Notes under the pieces: generated by a model | Seen by the model: only the letters and a program-made list of their open reading frames with translations | Told to the model about the DNA's origin: nothing | Databases searched by the model: none | Program-made: the position numbers and the translations under genes | Assembly (NCBI GenBank): GCA_027486655.1 | Contig: JAIXOR010000036.1 | Location: 1-34,089, forward strand | DNA length: 34,089 nucleotides | DNA from: Verrucomicrobiaceae bacterium | GTDB taxonomy: Bacteria > Verrucomicrobiota > Verrucomicrobiia > Verrucomicrobiales > Akkermansiaceae | Direction of reading: 5' to 3' | In this document: piece by piece, positions 19,478-28,743 of the stretch | Layout: every line of letters begins with the position of its first letter | How positions within the stretch are numbered: the first letter of the stretch is position 1

Positions 19478-21550
19478 ATGCACGGAGGGCGGATCTCCCT
19501 CATGATTCCAGCCGTCATCCTTCGAACCGTCATGCAGACGGTCGGTATTGTGGCGGCTTCCATGATGGCGTCCGCCGCTTCCCCTGGCTTGCCAGAGACG
19601 CCGCTGACCACCATTCGCGAGATCCGCTCGCTCACTCCCGAACAGGCGGCCACCGCAATTCCAGTCCATTTGAAGGGGACTGTCACCTTTTCCAAACCCT
19701 CCATCTCCACACTCTTCATCCACGATGGAAGCGGCGGTGTGTTCGTCCTTCCCCCTAACAGCCCCGACGATTCCGGACCGAAGGTGGGAGATCGCGTCGA
19801 GGTCACCGGGGTTACGGGTGCCGGGCTTTTCGCCACCGTCGTGAATCCGCCTCGCGGACAGGCACCGGACATCCGGGTCACCGGACATGGCAGTCCGCCG
19901 GAACCCACTGAAACCAACGCCCGCACCTTGATGGTTCCGGAAATGGATTGCGAATGGGTCGCCATCTCCGCCTTCGTCAAGGAAGTCAGCATGGAAAGCG
20001 GGGATCTCGTTCTTTCCTGCCAGGAAGGCACCCACGAGTTCGGTGTTCTTCTGGAAGGTCCACTTCCCGTCGAGTCCGTCCCATGGAACCTCGCGGAATC
20101 CCGCGCCCGCATCCGTGGCATCGTTGCCACCCGTTTCAACCCCAGCCGTCAGATGACCGGGCGCTTGCTCCGTGTGTCCTCACTGGCCGACATTGAGCCG
20201 ATCGGCCCTTCCGAACCCCAGCAAGCAGACCCTCCGCTCGTCAACACAAGCAGCCTGCTCCGTGCCGGCGGGATCGGCCCCGATGATTTGGTGAAAGTCC
20301 GCGGAATCACCACCATGGCCATTTCCGGCAGGGGCTTGTTCCTCCAAGTCGAGGACGGCGGACTCTGGGTGCAGACGGCCCAGCCTGTGGCCGCGGTGCC
20401 CGGCACCGTGATCGAAGTCACCGGGTGGCCACGCCCCGGCGAAATGAAACCGTACCTCCGGGCCCGCAACGCATCGGTCATCGGAACCACCACGCTGCCC
20501 GTCCCGGAAAACCTGGAAGCGGCGGACCTCCTCAAGGCGGAAAAAGACGGACACTGGGTCGTCACCGATGCCGAACTCCTGGATTCCTATCAAGGCCCCG
20601 AAGGCGTGAATCTGGAACTCCGGAATGCCAACCTCGTTTTCCGCGGCAACGTCGCATCCGCACCGGCCGGCTGGGAGGAATCACTCCGCCCGGGTTCCAC
20701 GCTCCGTCTGCGCGGTGTGGTGAGAATCAGCTCCACAGGCAACATGATCCTCCGGGTCGAGGATAAACTGACACTGCTCAGCGCCTCCGCCGCGGACGTC
20801 ACCATGATCGCGCCCCCCCCTTTCTGGACGCCACGCAGGATCGGCTTCGCGTCCGCCTTTCTCTTTCTCGGCGGCACCGCCCTCTTCGGCGTGGCCCGCA
20901 CCCGCAGGATCCGCGAACAGGAAACCCAACGACGCGAGTTTGAAGCCGTACTCGCCGAACGCGGCCGCTTCGCACGCGAAATCCATGACTCCCTCGCCCA
21001 GGGACTCACCTCGATCTCCCTCCAACTCGAATGCGCAAGGGACAACCTCAACGACCAGCCCGAGCAGGCCGCATCGCATATCGAAAACGCCCGATCGCTC
21101 GTTCGTGACAGCCTCCGCGAGGCCCGCAGAACCATCTGGAACCTCCGGCCTCTCGCCCTCGGCGAAGCGGATCTGGCCAGCAGCCTCCAGCGATTCGCAT
21201 CCAGCCTCAACAGCGATGGCCGGATCGCCTGCAGCCAACAAATCGAAGGAACCCCGCGGCCACTGCCTCAAGACCACGAAGCCACCCTGCTGCGCATCGG
21301 CCAGGAAGCACTTACCAATGCTGTCAGGCACTCCGGAGCCACAGAAATCCGACAACACCTCCGCTACGGCAACGGCTGGATCACCCTCACCGTGAAAGAC
21401 AACGGCCGCGGCTTCGATGTCGCGGACATGGCCCGCCGCGGCTTCGGCCTCACCGGCATGCGGGAACGCGCCTCCGGCCTCGGTGGCAGCCTGTCCATCG
21501 ACAGCCGCTCCAACCATGGCACCGAAGTCTCAGCCACCCTTCCCACCTGA
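19478..21550 (+). CDS. NarL-type sensor histidine kinase with OB-fold-like extracytoplasmic region
   Basis: I choose ATG 19478 because GGGGAG lies 5 bases upstream (19467-19472); the frame is open further up without a ribosome-binding site, and ATG 19502 is an alternative. The product is 690 residues. An N-terminal hydrophobic stretch (PAVILRTVMQTVGIVAAS) is followed by about 400 residues containing repeated OB-fold-like strands: VHLKGTVTF with LFIHDGSGGVFV and VGDRVEVTG, then VRGITTM with LFLQVEDGGLWVQ and PGTVIEVTGWP, then LRLRGVVRIS. A transmembrane helix (IGFASAFLFLGGTALFGVA, about 455-470) precedes HisKA_3 with phospho-acceptor H503 (AREIHDSLAQGL) and an HATPase domain (N box QEALTNAVRHS, G1 DNGRGFD, G2 GFGLTGMRERA). 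Complete and probably active. It is followed 7 bases later by its response regulator. The ligand is unknown; the nearby hydrolases suggest, but do not show, a carbohydrate signal. Confidence 0.9.
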   Translation: MHGGRISLMIPAVILRTVMQTVGIVAASMMASAASPGLPETPLTTIREIRSLTPEQAATAIPVHLKGTVTFSKPSISTLFIHDGSGGVFVLPPNSPDDSGPKVGDRVEVTGVTGAGLFATVVNPPRGQAPDIRVTGHGSPPEPTETNARTLMVPEMDCEWVAISAFVKEVSMESGDLVLSCQEGTHEFGVLLEGPLPVESVPWNLAESRARIRGIVATRFNPSRQMTGRLLRVSSLADIEPIGPSEPQQADPPLVNTSSLLRAGGIGPDDLVKVRGITTMAISGRGLFLQVEDGGLWVQTAQPVAAVPGTVIEVTGWPRPGEMKPYLRARNASVIGTTTLPVPENLEAADLLKAEKDGHWVVTDAELLDSYQGPEGVNLELRNANLVFRGNVASAPAGWEESLRPGSTLRLRGVVRISSTGNMILRVEDKLTLLSASAADVTMIAPPPFWTPRRIGFASAFLFLGGTALFGVARTRRIREQETQRREFEAVLAERGRFAREIHDSLAQGLTSISLQLECARDNLNDQPEQAASHIENARSLVRDSLREARRTIWNLRPLALGEADLASSLQRFASSLNSDGRIACSQQIEGTPRPLPQDHEATLLRIGQEALTNAVRHSGATEIRQHLRYGNGWITLTVKDNGRGFDVADMARRGFGLTGMRERASGLGGSLSIDSRSNHGTEVSATLPT

Positions 21551-21557
21551 ATTCCTC

Positions 21558-22184
21558 ATGAACGACACAATCCGCATCCTCCTCGCCGATGACCACCCTC
21601 CCCTCCGGGCTGGGCTCGCCAGCATCCTCAACGCACAATCCGGCATGCACGTCGTCGCGGAAGCCGGTTCCGGACGCGAAACACTCGAAAAGTCCGCCGC
21701 CCAACAACCCGACCTCCTCATTGTCGACCTCCGCATGCCCGACGGCGACGGCATCGAAACCATCCGCGCCCTCCGCCAGGCCAACCCGGCCGTCAAGGTG
21801 CTCGTCCTGACGACCTATGACAACGAGGAGGACATCTTCAAGGCCCTTGAAGCCGGCGCACGCGGCTACATCCTCAAAGACACCACCAGCGACGAAATCA
21901 TCCGCGCCGTCCGTGAGATCCACGCCGGCGGACGATTCCTGCCACCCGCCATCGCCTCTCGCCTCGCCGACCGGATGATCCGCCCCAGCCTCACTCCTCG
22001 CGAACTGGATGTCCTCCGCCTCGTTTCCCGCGGCCGATCCAACAAGGAAATCGCTTCCGCGATGTTCATCACCGAGGAAACCGTAAAATCCCATATGAAG
22101 GGACTCTTCCACAAACTCGACGTGCATGACCGAGCGGAAGCCGTGTCCACCGCCCTGCAACGAGGGCTGCTGCGCCTGGAGTAA
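21558..22184 (+). CDS. NarL/FixJ-family response regulator (REC + LuxR HTH)
   Basis: The start at ATG 21558 (MNDTIRILLADDHPPLR) gives 208 residues; the frame is open upstream into the kinase gene, but only this start gives a normal receiver domain. The REC domain (about 1-120) has the acidic pair in ADDHP, phospho-acceptor D57 in LLIVDLRMPDGDG, the conserved T in VLVLTTYDNE and K in YILKD. The GerE/LuxR DNA-binding domain (about 145-205) reads LTPRELDVLRLVSRGRSNKEIA then ITEETVKSHMKGLFHKL. It is the evident partner of the kinase 7 bases upstream, in one operon, and should act as a DNA-binding transcription regulator when phosphorylated. Its targets are not visible; the adjacent giant surface and hydrolase genes are the obvious candidates. 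Confidence 0.95.
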   Translation: MNDTIRILLADDHPPLRAGLASILNAQSGMHVVAEAGSGRETLEKSAAQQPDLLIVDLRMPDGDGIETIRALRQANPAVKVLVLTTYDNEEDIFKALEAGARGYILKDTTSDEIIRAVREIHAGGRFLPPAIASRLADRMIRPSLTPRELDVLRLVSRGRSNKEIASAMFITEETVKSHMKGLFHKLDVHDRAEAVSTALQRGLLRLE

Positions 22185-22262
22185 ACTCGAATCGATTGCC
22201 GTTTCGATGAATTCCCTTGCCAGCTACCGCACGATCCGCAAGTTATCTTGTTGAATTGCCTT

Positions 22263-22291
22263 CACTCTCCCGGCACCCAACCCGGAGAGTG
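22263..22291 (+). other. Hairpin after the response regulator (weak terminator or leader structure)
   Basis: CACTCTCC (22263-22270) pairs with GGAGAGTG (22284-22291); GG and CC can continue the stem past one C-C mismatch, around a CACCCAA loop. No U-tract follows, so intrinsic termination is doubtful. It lies 79 bases after the regulator stop and about 95 bases before the next gene. The 9-mer TCGATTGCC occurs on both sides (22192-22200, 22303-22311). Confidence 0.4.
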
Positions 22292-22386
22292 GATATCAGG
22301 CGTCGATTGCCAGGTCACCCCACAGACCAAAATCCCGCCAACTCATTGATCCGATCCTAACAAAAACCCCTCGCCTCAACCGACCC

Positions 22387-25300
22387 ATGAAACCCAGATC
22401 CTCGCGCTTCTTCGGAGCCGCTTCACTTCGTTACTCGTCCGGCACCACCGCCACCCTCGCCTTTGCCGCGTCCCTCATCTTCGGTACCGGCTCGGCCCTC
22501 GCCCAGCTCACCTGGGACTCCGCGAATCCCAGCAACAACTGGAACACCACGGATACCAACTGGAACGCCAGCACCGCGACCTGGACCCAGAACTCGAACG
22601 GCATCTTCAACGGCACGGCGGAAACTGTCACTCCCACCGTGGCAGTCACCTTCAACGACCTTTCGTTCGACCTGACCGGATTCACGATTGGCGCAGGTGC
22701 AGGTTCGCTCGTCCTTGGCGACGACCTGAACAGCTCGATCAGCGTCGTCTCGGGCGGCACGGCCACGATCTCGGAAACCATCGCCAACAGCGCACTCGGC
22801 GCCAGCATTGTCACCAAAACAGGCACCGGCACTCTCGTCCTCAACGGAGCCGCCGCCAATACCTGGAGCGGCGGCACGGTCATCAGCGCCGGCACCCTCT
22901 CATCCAGCCAGCCGGCCAACGTCGCCCTCCTCGGCACAGGCAACGTCTTCATCGACTCGTCCGCCACGCTCAACCTCACCAACACGAGCACCAGCGTGGA
23001 CACCACCATCGCCAATTCTCTGACCGGTACGGGAGCCATCACCACCACCAGCTCCACCCGCGCCATCACGTTGACCAGCGACATGAGCGGGTTCACCGGA
23101 ACCCTCAATATCGGCACCTCCGGCGGCGGCAAGGTCAACGTGACCCCCACCGTGGCCATGCCGTCCTCGGCCTTGGTCAACATCGCCTCCGGTGGCACCT
23201 TCTTCAGTGGAGCCGCCAAGATCTTCACCAACAACTTCACCCTCGCCGGCACCGGCAACACCGAAAACCGCGGTGCTCTTCGGATCGACAGCGGAGTCCT
23301 CGTTTCCGGAAACATCGCCCTCACCGCAGACTCGTCCATCGGCAACAGCGGAACCGGGCCATCCACCATCAGCGGAGTCATCAGCGGAACCGGCTTCGGC
23401 ATCCGCGGAGCCACCACCGGCAACCAACCCGTCGTTCTTTCCGGAACCAACACATTCACCGGGAAAACCACTCTCGCCGGTGCCAACGCCTTCAGTGTTT
23501 CCAACATCAACAACGCCGGAAACCCCGGCAACCTCGGAACCAACGGTACCATCGACTTTGGCATCACCACCACCGGCGGCACCTTGATCTACACGGGGGC
23601 CGGAGAAACCACCGACCGTGTCGTCAACCTCGCCGGCACCACCGGCGGCGGAACCATCACCCAGTCGGGCAGCGGCCTCCTCAAGTTCACCTCCAACCTC
23701 ACCGCCACCGGCGCCGGCATCAAAACGCTCACCCTGAACGGTTCCACCGCAGGCACCGGAGAAATCTCAGGCAGCATCGCCGACAACTCCGCCACCAACA
23801 AAACCAACGTCACCAAGGATGGCACCGGAACCTGGACGCTCTCCGGCAACAGCAGCTTCACCGGCAACGTCACGATCAATGCCGGCCCCCTCGTGGTCAC
23901 CCAGAACAACTCGCTCGGCACCGGCACCAAGACGATCACCGCGACCAATGGCACCGCCGGAAACTGCAACCTCCGCCTCGACGGCAGCGCTGGAAACATC
24001 ACACTCCCCTCGACCTTCACCTACACGGTCAGCAACCAGACCTCCGACGGAACCCTCGTCAATGTGGCGGGCAACAACACCGTTCCCGGCCTGTTCAACA
24101 TCACCTCGGGTGGCGGCGGTTTGCTGATCTCCTCGCTGGGCGGAAACATCAACGTCAGCGCCAACATCACATCCACCACAAACGGACGGGCTCTTTTCCT
24201 TTCCGGTGGTTCCACCGGCACCGTATCGGGCGTCATCTCCAACGGATCCACCACGACGGGATTGCCCGTGGTCAAGGATGGCTCGGGCACCTGGACCCTC
24301 TCGGCGGCCAACACCTTCACCGGAGCGGCCACCGCCAACTCGGGAACCCTCAATATCACCGGATCCCTCGCTGGAACCGCAGTCGCCAACGGCGGCACCC
24401 TCAACCTGGTAGGAACCGTCGCCGGAGCCTCCAGCGCCAACGCCGGCACCCTCAAACTCGACTATTTATCGGTCAACCTCGGAAAACTCAGTGACGCCGC
24501 GGTGCTCAATCTCGGCGGAGGCACCGTCGAAATCGCAGGCGGCTCCCATTCGGAAAAAGTGCTCTCCACCTCGCTCACCGCGGGCAAGACCAGCAACGTT
24601 ACGCGCAGCGGCGGAGCCACCGGCTTCCTCAAACTCGGCGCAGTCACCGTCAACGCCGGTTCCCAGGTCGTCATCAGCCAGGACAACATCGCCAGCACCA
24701 CCACCGCCAACGTCAACGGCATCCTGCCCTGGGCTCGCGTCCTCGTCGCCGGAGTCCCGACCCTCGCCACCAACAGCGGTGTCAGCGATGGCGACGGCGG
24801 ATCCTTCATCACAGCCTTCGGCGGCAGCATCTCCGTGGACCGCCTTGGCGGAGTCATCCCGAACAACATCGCCAACAACCTGAAGATCATCGAGGCGGGC
24901 ACGTCAGGCAACATCACCCTCGCCGCCAGCCCGCTCACCGCGGCGAACTTCCTCGAAATGAGCGCCACCGGTGGACCCGCCATCGTCGCCCCCACTGCGT
25001 CCACCGATGTGCTCATGATCGGCGATGAGGCAGGCGGCACGATCTGGCAGTCGTCCGTTGCAGGAGGCCTCACCCTTGGCACCACACCCAACGACGGCAT
25101 CCTCACCAGCGGCAACACCGAGTCCGGAACTCCCACCGCACTCACGTTCATCAACGACAGCACCACCAACGCCCTCACGGTCAACTCATCCATCACCAAC
25201 AACGGCACCACCACTCCGGATGTCATCTCGATCCTCAAGGGCGGTGCTGGAAGCGTGATCCTCACTGGAAACAACTCGTTCACCGGTGGCGTCACCGCCG

Positions 25301-28300
25301 CCGCGGGATCGCTTTCAATGAGTGGAAATCACTCCTTCACAGGCGTACTCTCGATCACCAACGCCGGCACTTCCGTCACCCTCAGCGGAAACAATCAGGC
25401 GCGCGTCGCAGGCACAAATGCCCTCACCAGCGTCGGTGCCGGCTCGGTTCTCCAGCTTCAAGCGAACGCTGGCAATACGATCTCAGGCACCTCCTTCGCA
25501 CTCTCCGCCGAGCAGAGCGCCAACCAGCCTCTCAGCATCCTCAATGGCTCCACCCTCCAATTGCGGGGTGACAGCTCGGTCACCTTTGCCGGCGGCAACA
25601 ACCTGGGTGGCCTGGGCAGCGCCACCGTCACCATCGACGTGAACAACCTCACCAGCGGCACCGGCAACACGCTGGGCTTGGCACCTGCCGGATTCGCGGT
25701 GAACACCACCACCCTCAACGTCACCGGTGGAAACGGCTACACGCTCTCAGTCGGCAATATCAACAACGTGGCCAACAGCGGCGTCCTCACGCTCAATCCC
25801 ACCACTGCCAACCTGAGCATCGCCGGATACTCGGCAAACGCCGGATTCAGCACCACCCTGGCACTAGGAGGTTCCGCCGCGAACAACCTCGTCACCGGAG
25901 TGATCGCCAACCCGGCCACCTCCGGCGCCACCACCCTCACCAAGTCCGGCACCAGTGTCTGGACCCTCCAGGGCGCCAACACCTACTCCGGAAACACCAC
26001 CATCGGCGGAGGAACCCTCGCCATCGGCAGCACCGGAAGCCTCGGTGCCTCGGCGGCATACGCGGGAACCATCAGCAACGCTGGCACCTTCAACTACGGA
26101 GGAACCGCGGCCCAGACGCTCAGCGGAATCATCTCCGGCGCAGGCACGATCATTTCCAGTGGCACCGGTTCACTCCGTCTTTCCGCCGCGAACACCTACA
26201 CCGGTCCCACCCTGATCAACGGCGGCACCGTCATCGCTCAAAACAACGCCGCCCTCGGAACCGCCGCCGCAGGCACCACCGTCAGCAGCGGAGGCACCCT
26301 CGACCTCAGCGGAACACTCGCAGCAGGCGCCCTCAACCTTGCCACGGAAGTCGTCACCGTGTCCGGCACCGGAGTCGGCGGCGCAGGAGCCATCGTCAAC
26401 AACGGCAGCAACGATCAGATCAACGCCCTCGGCCGACTCGTCCTCGCGGGCAACACCACCGTTGGAGGCACCAGACGCTGGGACCTCCGCAGCAGCACCC
26501 CCACGCTCGACATGGGTTCCTTCAACCTCACCAAGGTCGGTGCGAACACCGTCTCCCTCGTGGGTGTGGCCGTCAGCAATCCGGGCAACGTCTCGATCGA
26601 TGGTGGCGTCTTCAGCGTGGAAACCGGAACCAACCTCGGCGGCGGAACATCCAACGCATTCACGGTCAACCCCACTGGAACCCTCCAGTTCTACGCAAAC
26701 ACCACCAACATCCCATGGGCCGTCAATCTGAATGGCGCCACCATGAGCCAGATCAACACCAGCACCACCGTCACCGGCCCGGTCACTCTTGCCGACAGCG
26801 GCACCAACACCATCAACGTCACGGGTACCTCCCTCAGCCTCACCGGCACCGTCACCGGCGCGGGCGGATTCAACAAAACGGGGGCCACGCTGCTCTCACT
26901 CTCGGGTGCCAATGACTACTCCGGTGCCACCACCATCACCGCAGGCCGTGTGCTCGCCAGCAATTCCTCCGCACTCGGTGCCACCACCTCGGGCACCACC
27001 GTGGCCTCGGGATGTCAGTTGGAACTCGGCAGCGGCGTCACCATCAGCGGCGAACCACTCACCATCTCCGGAACCGGCAGCGCAAGCACCGGATCCTTCC
27101 GTGGTGCCCTCCAGGCCACCGCCGGAGCCACCGCCGTGTGGGATGGCGGTCTCACGCTCGACCTCACAGACACACGCATCGGCACACAGGCCAACGCCAC
27201 CCTGACCGTCACCGGCGCCATCGACGACGGAGCCAACACATTTGACCTCAACATCAGTGCGGATGGCACCAACGGCGTCGTCATCCTCTCGGGCGTCAGC
27301 ACCTACGGAGGAAACACCGAAATCATCCGCGGCACACTCCGCCTCGCAGGCAACGACCGACTCCCCACCGGCACCGTGCTCGACGTGGACACCGCCGGAG
27401 GCGTGGCTGATTCGGCGATCTTCGATCTCGCTGGATTCAATCAGACCGTCGGAGGTCTCACCGATACCGCGACCACCAACCTCAGCGGCATCATCATCAA
27501 CAGCGCGATCTCCACCACCTCCACGCTCACCGTCAACAACGCGACGGATTCCCAGTTCGACAACGTCATTGCCGATGGAGACGGACTCGTCGCGCTGACC
27601 AAGAGCGGGGCCGCGAAACTCACCCTCAACGGCGGGAACTCCTACAAGGGTGCCACTGCCGTCCAAGGCGGAACCCTCGTCGTCAATGGCAACCAGTCCG
27701 GAGCCAATGGAGCGGTTTCCGTCTCCAATGGCGCCTCTCTCGCAGGCACCGGCATCCTCGGTGGGGACGTCACTGTCGCCTCCGGCGGCTCGATCGCACC
27801 CGGCATCACCACCGGTGCCCTCGCCGTGGCTTCCGCGGACTTCGCCCCGGGCGGCATCCTGGCCATTGACATCAACGATGCCTCCACGCCCAAGGTGGAC
27901 ACCCTCAACGCCACCGGAGCCCTCGACATCACTGGAGCCACCCTTGCGCTCTCGATCACCGGCACGCCCTCACAAGCCGCCTATGTCATCGCGAGTTATG
28001 CTTCCGGACAACTCACCGGCACCTTTGCCAACGTCACCGGGCTGCCGCTCAAATACAAAATCGACTACAACTACGCCGGCGGCACCCAGATCGCCCTCGT
28101 CCCCTCGGAATACGCCGCATGGACCACCGCCAAAGGCCTCACCGCCGGGGTCAATGACGGACCGTCGGATGATCCGGATGGCGATGGTCAATCCAACAAG
28201 GCCGAATTCGCCTTCGACGGCAACCCGCTCTCCGGATCCGCCAGCGGCAAGGTGGTCGGCAAGGTCGCCAGTGTCGGAGGCAACACCTACATGACGCTCA

Positions 28301-28590
28301 CCCTCCCGGTGCGCAACGGTGCCGTGTTCGCCGATGCAGGTGGTCCCGAAGCCTCGGCCGTGACCGACGGAATCCTCTATCGCGTCGAAGGCTCGGACGC
28401 CCTCGTCACCTGGTCGCTCAACGTCACCGAAGTCACCGGACCGGACGCCACCGCCATCCAGGCAGGCCTCCCCGCCCTCTCGGACATCAACGCCGACACC
28501 ATCCCGGATTGGACCTACCGCACCTTCCGCACACCGGATCCGGTGTCGGGAGGAAATCCTGCGGACTTCCTCCGTGCCTCGGCGGAGTAA
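22387..28590 (+). CDS. Giant PATR (autotransporter-associated beta-strand) repeat surface protein
   Basis: The product is 2067 residues with a long signal peptide (charged KPRSSRFF, hydrophobic LAFAASLIFGTGSALA, likely cut before Q40). The body opens LTWDSANPSNNWNTTDTNW, typical of verrucomicrobial PATR proteins, and continues with many copies of the PATR motif, for example KTGTGTLVLNGAAANTWSGG with VISAGTL, DGTGTWTLSGNSSFTGNVTI, TLVLAGNN-like strands, and near the end KSGAAKLTLNGGNSYKGATA. It should form a long right-handed beta-helix outside the cell. The C-terminus (about residue 1910 on) has EYAAWTTAKGLTAG, an EF-hand-like DDPDGDGQSNKAEFAF, and a final beta-rich domain ending DFLRASAE. 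There is no autotransporter beta-barrel and no PEP-CTERM motif, so the export and anchoring route is unknown. It may act in adhesion or as a polysaccharide-binding scaffold (inference). A terminator follows at 28621. Confidence 0.88.
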   Translation: MKPRSSRFFGAASLRYSSGTTATLAFAASLIFGTGSALAQLTWDSANPSNNWNTTDTNWNASTATWTQNSNGIFNGTAETVTPTVAVTFNDLSFDLTGFTIGAGAGSLVLGDDLNSSISVVSGGTATISETIANSALGASIVTKTGTGTLVLNGAAANTWSGGTVISAGTLSSSQPANVALLGTGNVFIDSSATLNLTNTSTSVDTTIANSLTGTGAITTTSSTRAITLTSDMSGFTGTLNIGTSGGGKVNVTPTVAMPSSALVNIASGGTFFSGAAKIFTNNFTLAGTGNTENRGALRIDSGVLVSGNIALTADSSIGNSGTGPSTISGVISGTGFGIRGATTGNQPVVLSGTNTFTGKTTLAGANAFSVSNINNAGNPGNLGTNGTIDFGITTTGGTLIYTGAGETTDRVVNLAGTTGGGTITQSGSGLLKFTSNLTATGAGIKTLTLNGSTAGTGEISGSIADNSATNKTNVTKDGTGTWTLSGNSSFTGNVTINAGPLVVTQNNSLGTGTKTITATNGTAGNCNLRLDGSAGNITLPSTFTYTVSNQTSDGTLVNVAGNNTVPGLFNITSGGGGLLISSLGGNINVSANITSTTNGRALFLSGGSTGTVSGVISNGSTTTGLPVVKDGSGTWTLSAANTFTGAATANSGTLNITGSLAGTAVANGGTLNLVGTVAGASSANAGTLKLDYLSVNLGKLSDAAVLNLGGGTVEIAGGSHSEKVLSTSLTAGKTSNVTRSGGATGFLKLGAVTVNAGSQVVISQDNIASTTTANVNGILPWARVLVAGVPTLATNSGVSDGDGGSFITAFGGSISVDRLGGVIPNNIANNLKIIEAGTSGNITLAASPLTAANFLEMSATGGPAIVAPTASTDVLMIGDEAGGTIWQSSVAGGLTLGTTPNDGILTSGNTESGTPTALTFINDSTTNALTVNSSITNNGTTTPDVISILKGGAGSVILTGNNSFTGGVTAAAGSLSMSGNHSFTGVLSITNAGTSVTLSGNNQARVAGTNALTSVGAGSVLQLQANAGNTISGTSFALSAEQSANQPLSILNGSTLQLRGDSSVTFAGGNNLGGLGSATVTIDVNNLTSGTGNTLGLAPAGFAVNTTTLNVTGGNGYTLSVGNINNVANSGVLTLNPTTANLSIAGYSANAGFSTTLALGGSAANNLVTGVIANPATSGATTLTKSGTSVWTLQGANTYSGNTTIGGGTLAIGSTGSLGASAAYAGTISNAGTFNYGGTAAQTLSGIISGAGTIISSGTGSLRLSAANTYTGPTLINGGTVIAQNNAALGTAAAGTTVSSGGTLDLSGTLAAGALNLATEVVTVSGTGVGGAGAIVNNGSNDQINALGRLVLAGNTTVGGTRRWDLRSSTPTLDMGSFNLTKVGANTVSLVGVAVSNPGNVSIDGGVFSVETGTNLGGGTSNAFTVNPTGTLQFYANTTNIPWAVNLNGATMSQINTSTTVTGPVTLADSGTNTINVTGTSLSLTGTVTGAGGFNKTGATLLSLSGANDYSGATTITAGRVLASNSSALGATTSGTTVASGCQLELGSGVTISGEPLTISGTGSASTGSFRGALQATAGATAVWDGGLTLDLTDTRIGTQANATLTVTGAIDDGANTFDLNISADGTNGVVILSGVSTYGGNTEIIRGTLRLAGNDRLPTGTVLDVDTAGGVADSAIFDLAGFNQTVGGLTDTATTNLSGIIINSAISTTSTLTVNNATDSQFDNVIADGDGLVALTKSGAAKLTLNGGNSYKGATAVQGGTLVVNGNQSGANGAVSVSNGASLAGTGILGGDVTVASGGSIAPGITTGALAVASADFAPGGILAIDINDASTPKVDTLNATGALDITGATLALSITGTPSQAAYVIASYASGQLTGTFANVTGLPLKYKIDYNYAGGTQIALVPSEYAAWTTAKGLTAGVNDGPSDDPDGDGQSNKAEFAFDGNPLSGSASGKVVGKVASVGGNTYMTLTLPVRNGAVFADAGGPEASAVTDGILYRVEGSDALVTWSLNVTEVTGPDATAIQAGLPALSDINADTIPDWTYRTFRTPDPVSGGNPADFLRASAE

Positions 28591-28620
28591 ACCATCGGCA
28601 TCGGAAACGCCCCCGCTTCC

Positions 28621-28654
28621 ATCCCTCCTGTCCTCCGTGGGCAGGAGGGATTTT
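28621..28654 (+). terminator. Rho-independent terminator after the PATR gene
   Basis: ATCCCTCCTG (28621-28630) pairs perfectly with CAGGAGGGAT (28642-28651) around an 11-base loop and is followed by a short T run. It lies 31 bases after the PATR stop codon. Confidence 0.85.
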
Positions 28655-28743
28655 CATATCGGGTGATCCACGGTTTTCTTCAGGTCGAGGAGTTGACACC
28701 GCCGACGCTTTCGGCGAGTCTTCTGGCGTTCCTTTTGTTTGTC

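Larger units (their letters stand above)
494..22362 (+). repeat. Dispersed CTAACA(G) heptamer family, strand-biased
   Basis: By eye, CTAACAG occurs on the + strand at 854, 1750, 2527, 3178, 3721, 9727, 11137, 11456, 12586, 13873, 18549 and 19755, with CTAACA also at 494, 16570 and 22357. On the - strand I see CTAACAG once (11801-11807) and CTAACA once more (8736-8741). None is seen after 22362. The coordinates span the dispersed family, not a continuous element. Confidence 0.5.

Noticed and set aside
22800..27800. Regularly spaced repeats in the PATR gene as a possible CRISPR array
   Set aside because: The repeats are degenerate, in frame, and encode the beta-helix motif; there are no identical repeats with unique spacers.
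28693..28721. TTGACA (28693-28698) as a sigma-70 promoter of nagB
   Set aside because: The -35 box is exact, but the region 16-19 bases downstream (around GAGTCT) is a poor -10 match, so I do not call it.
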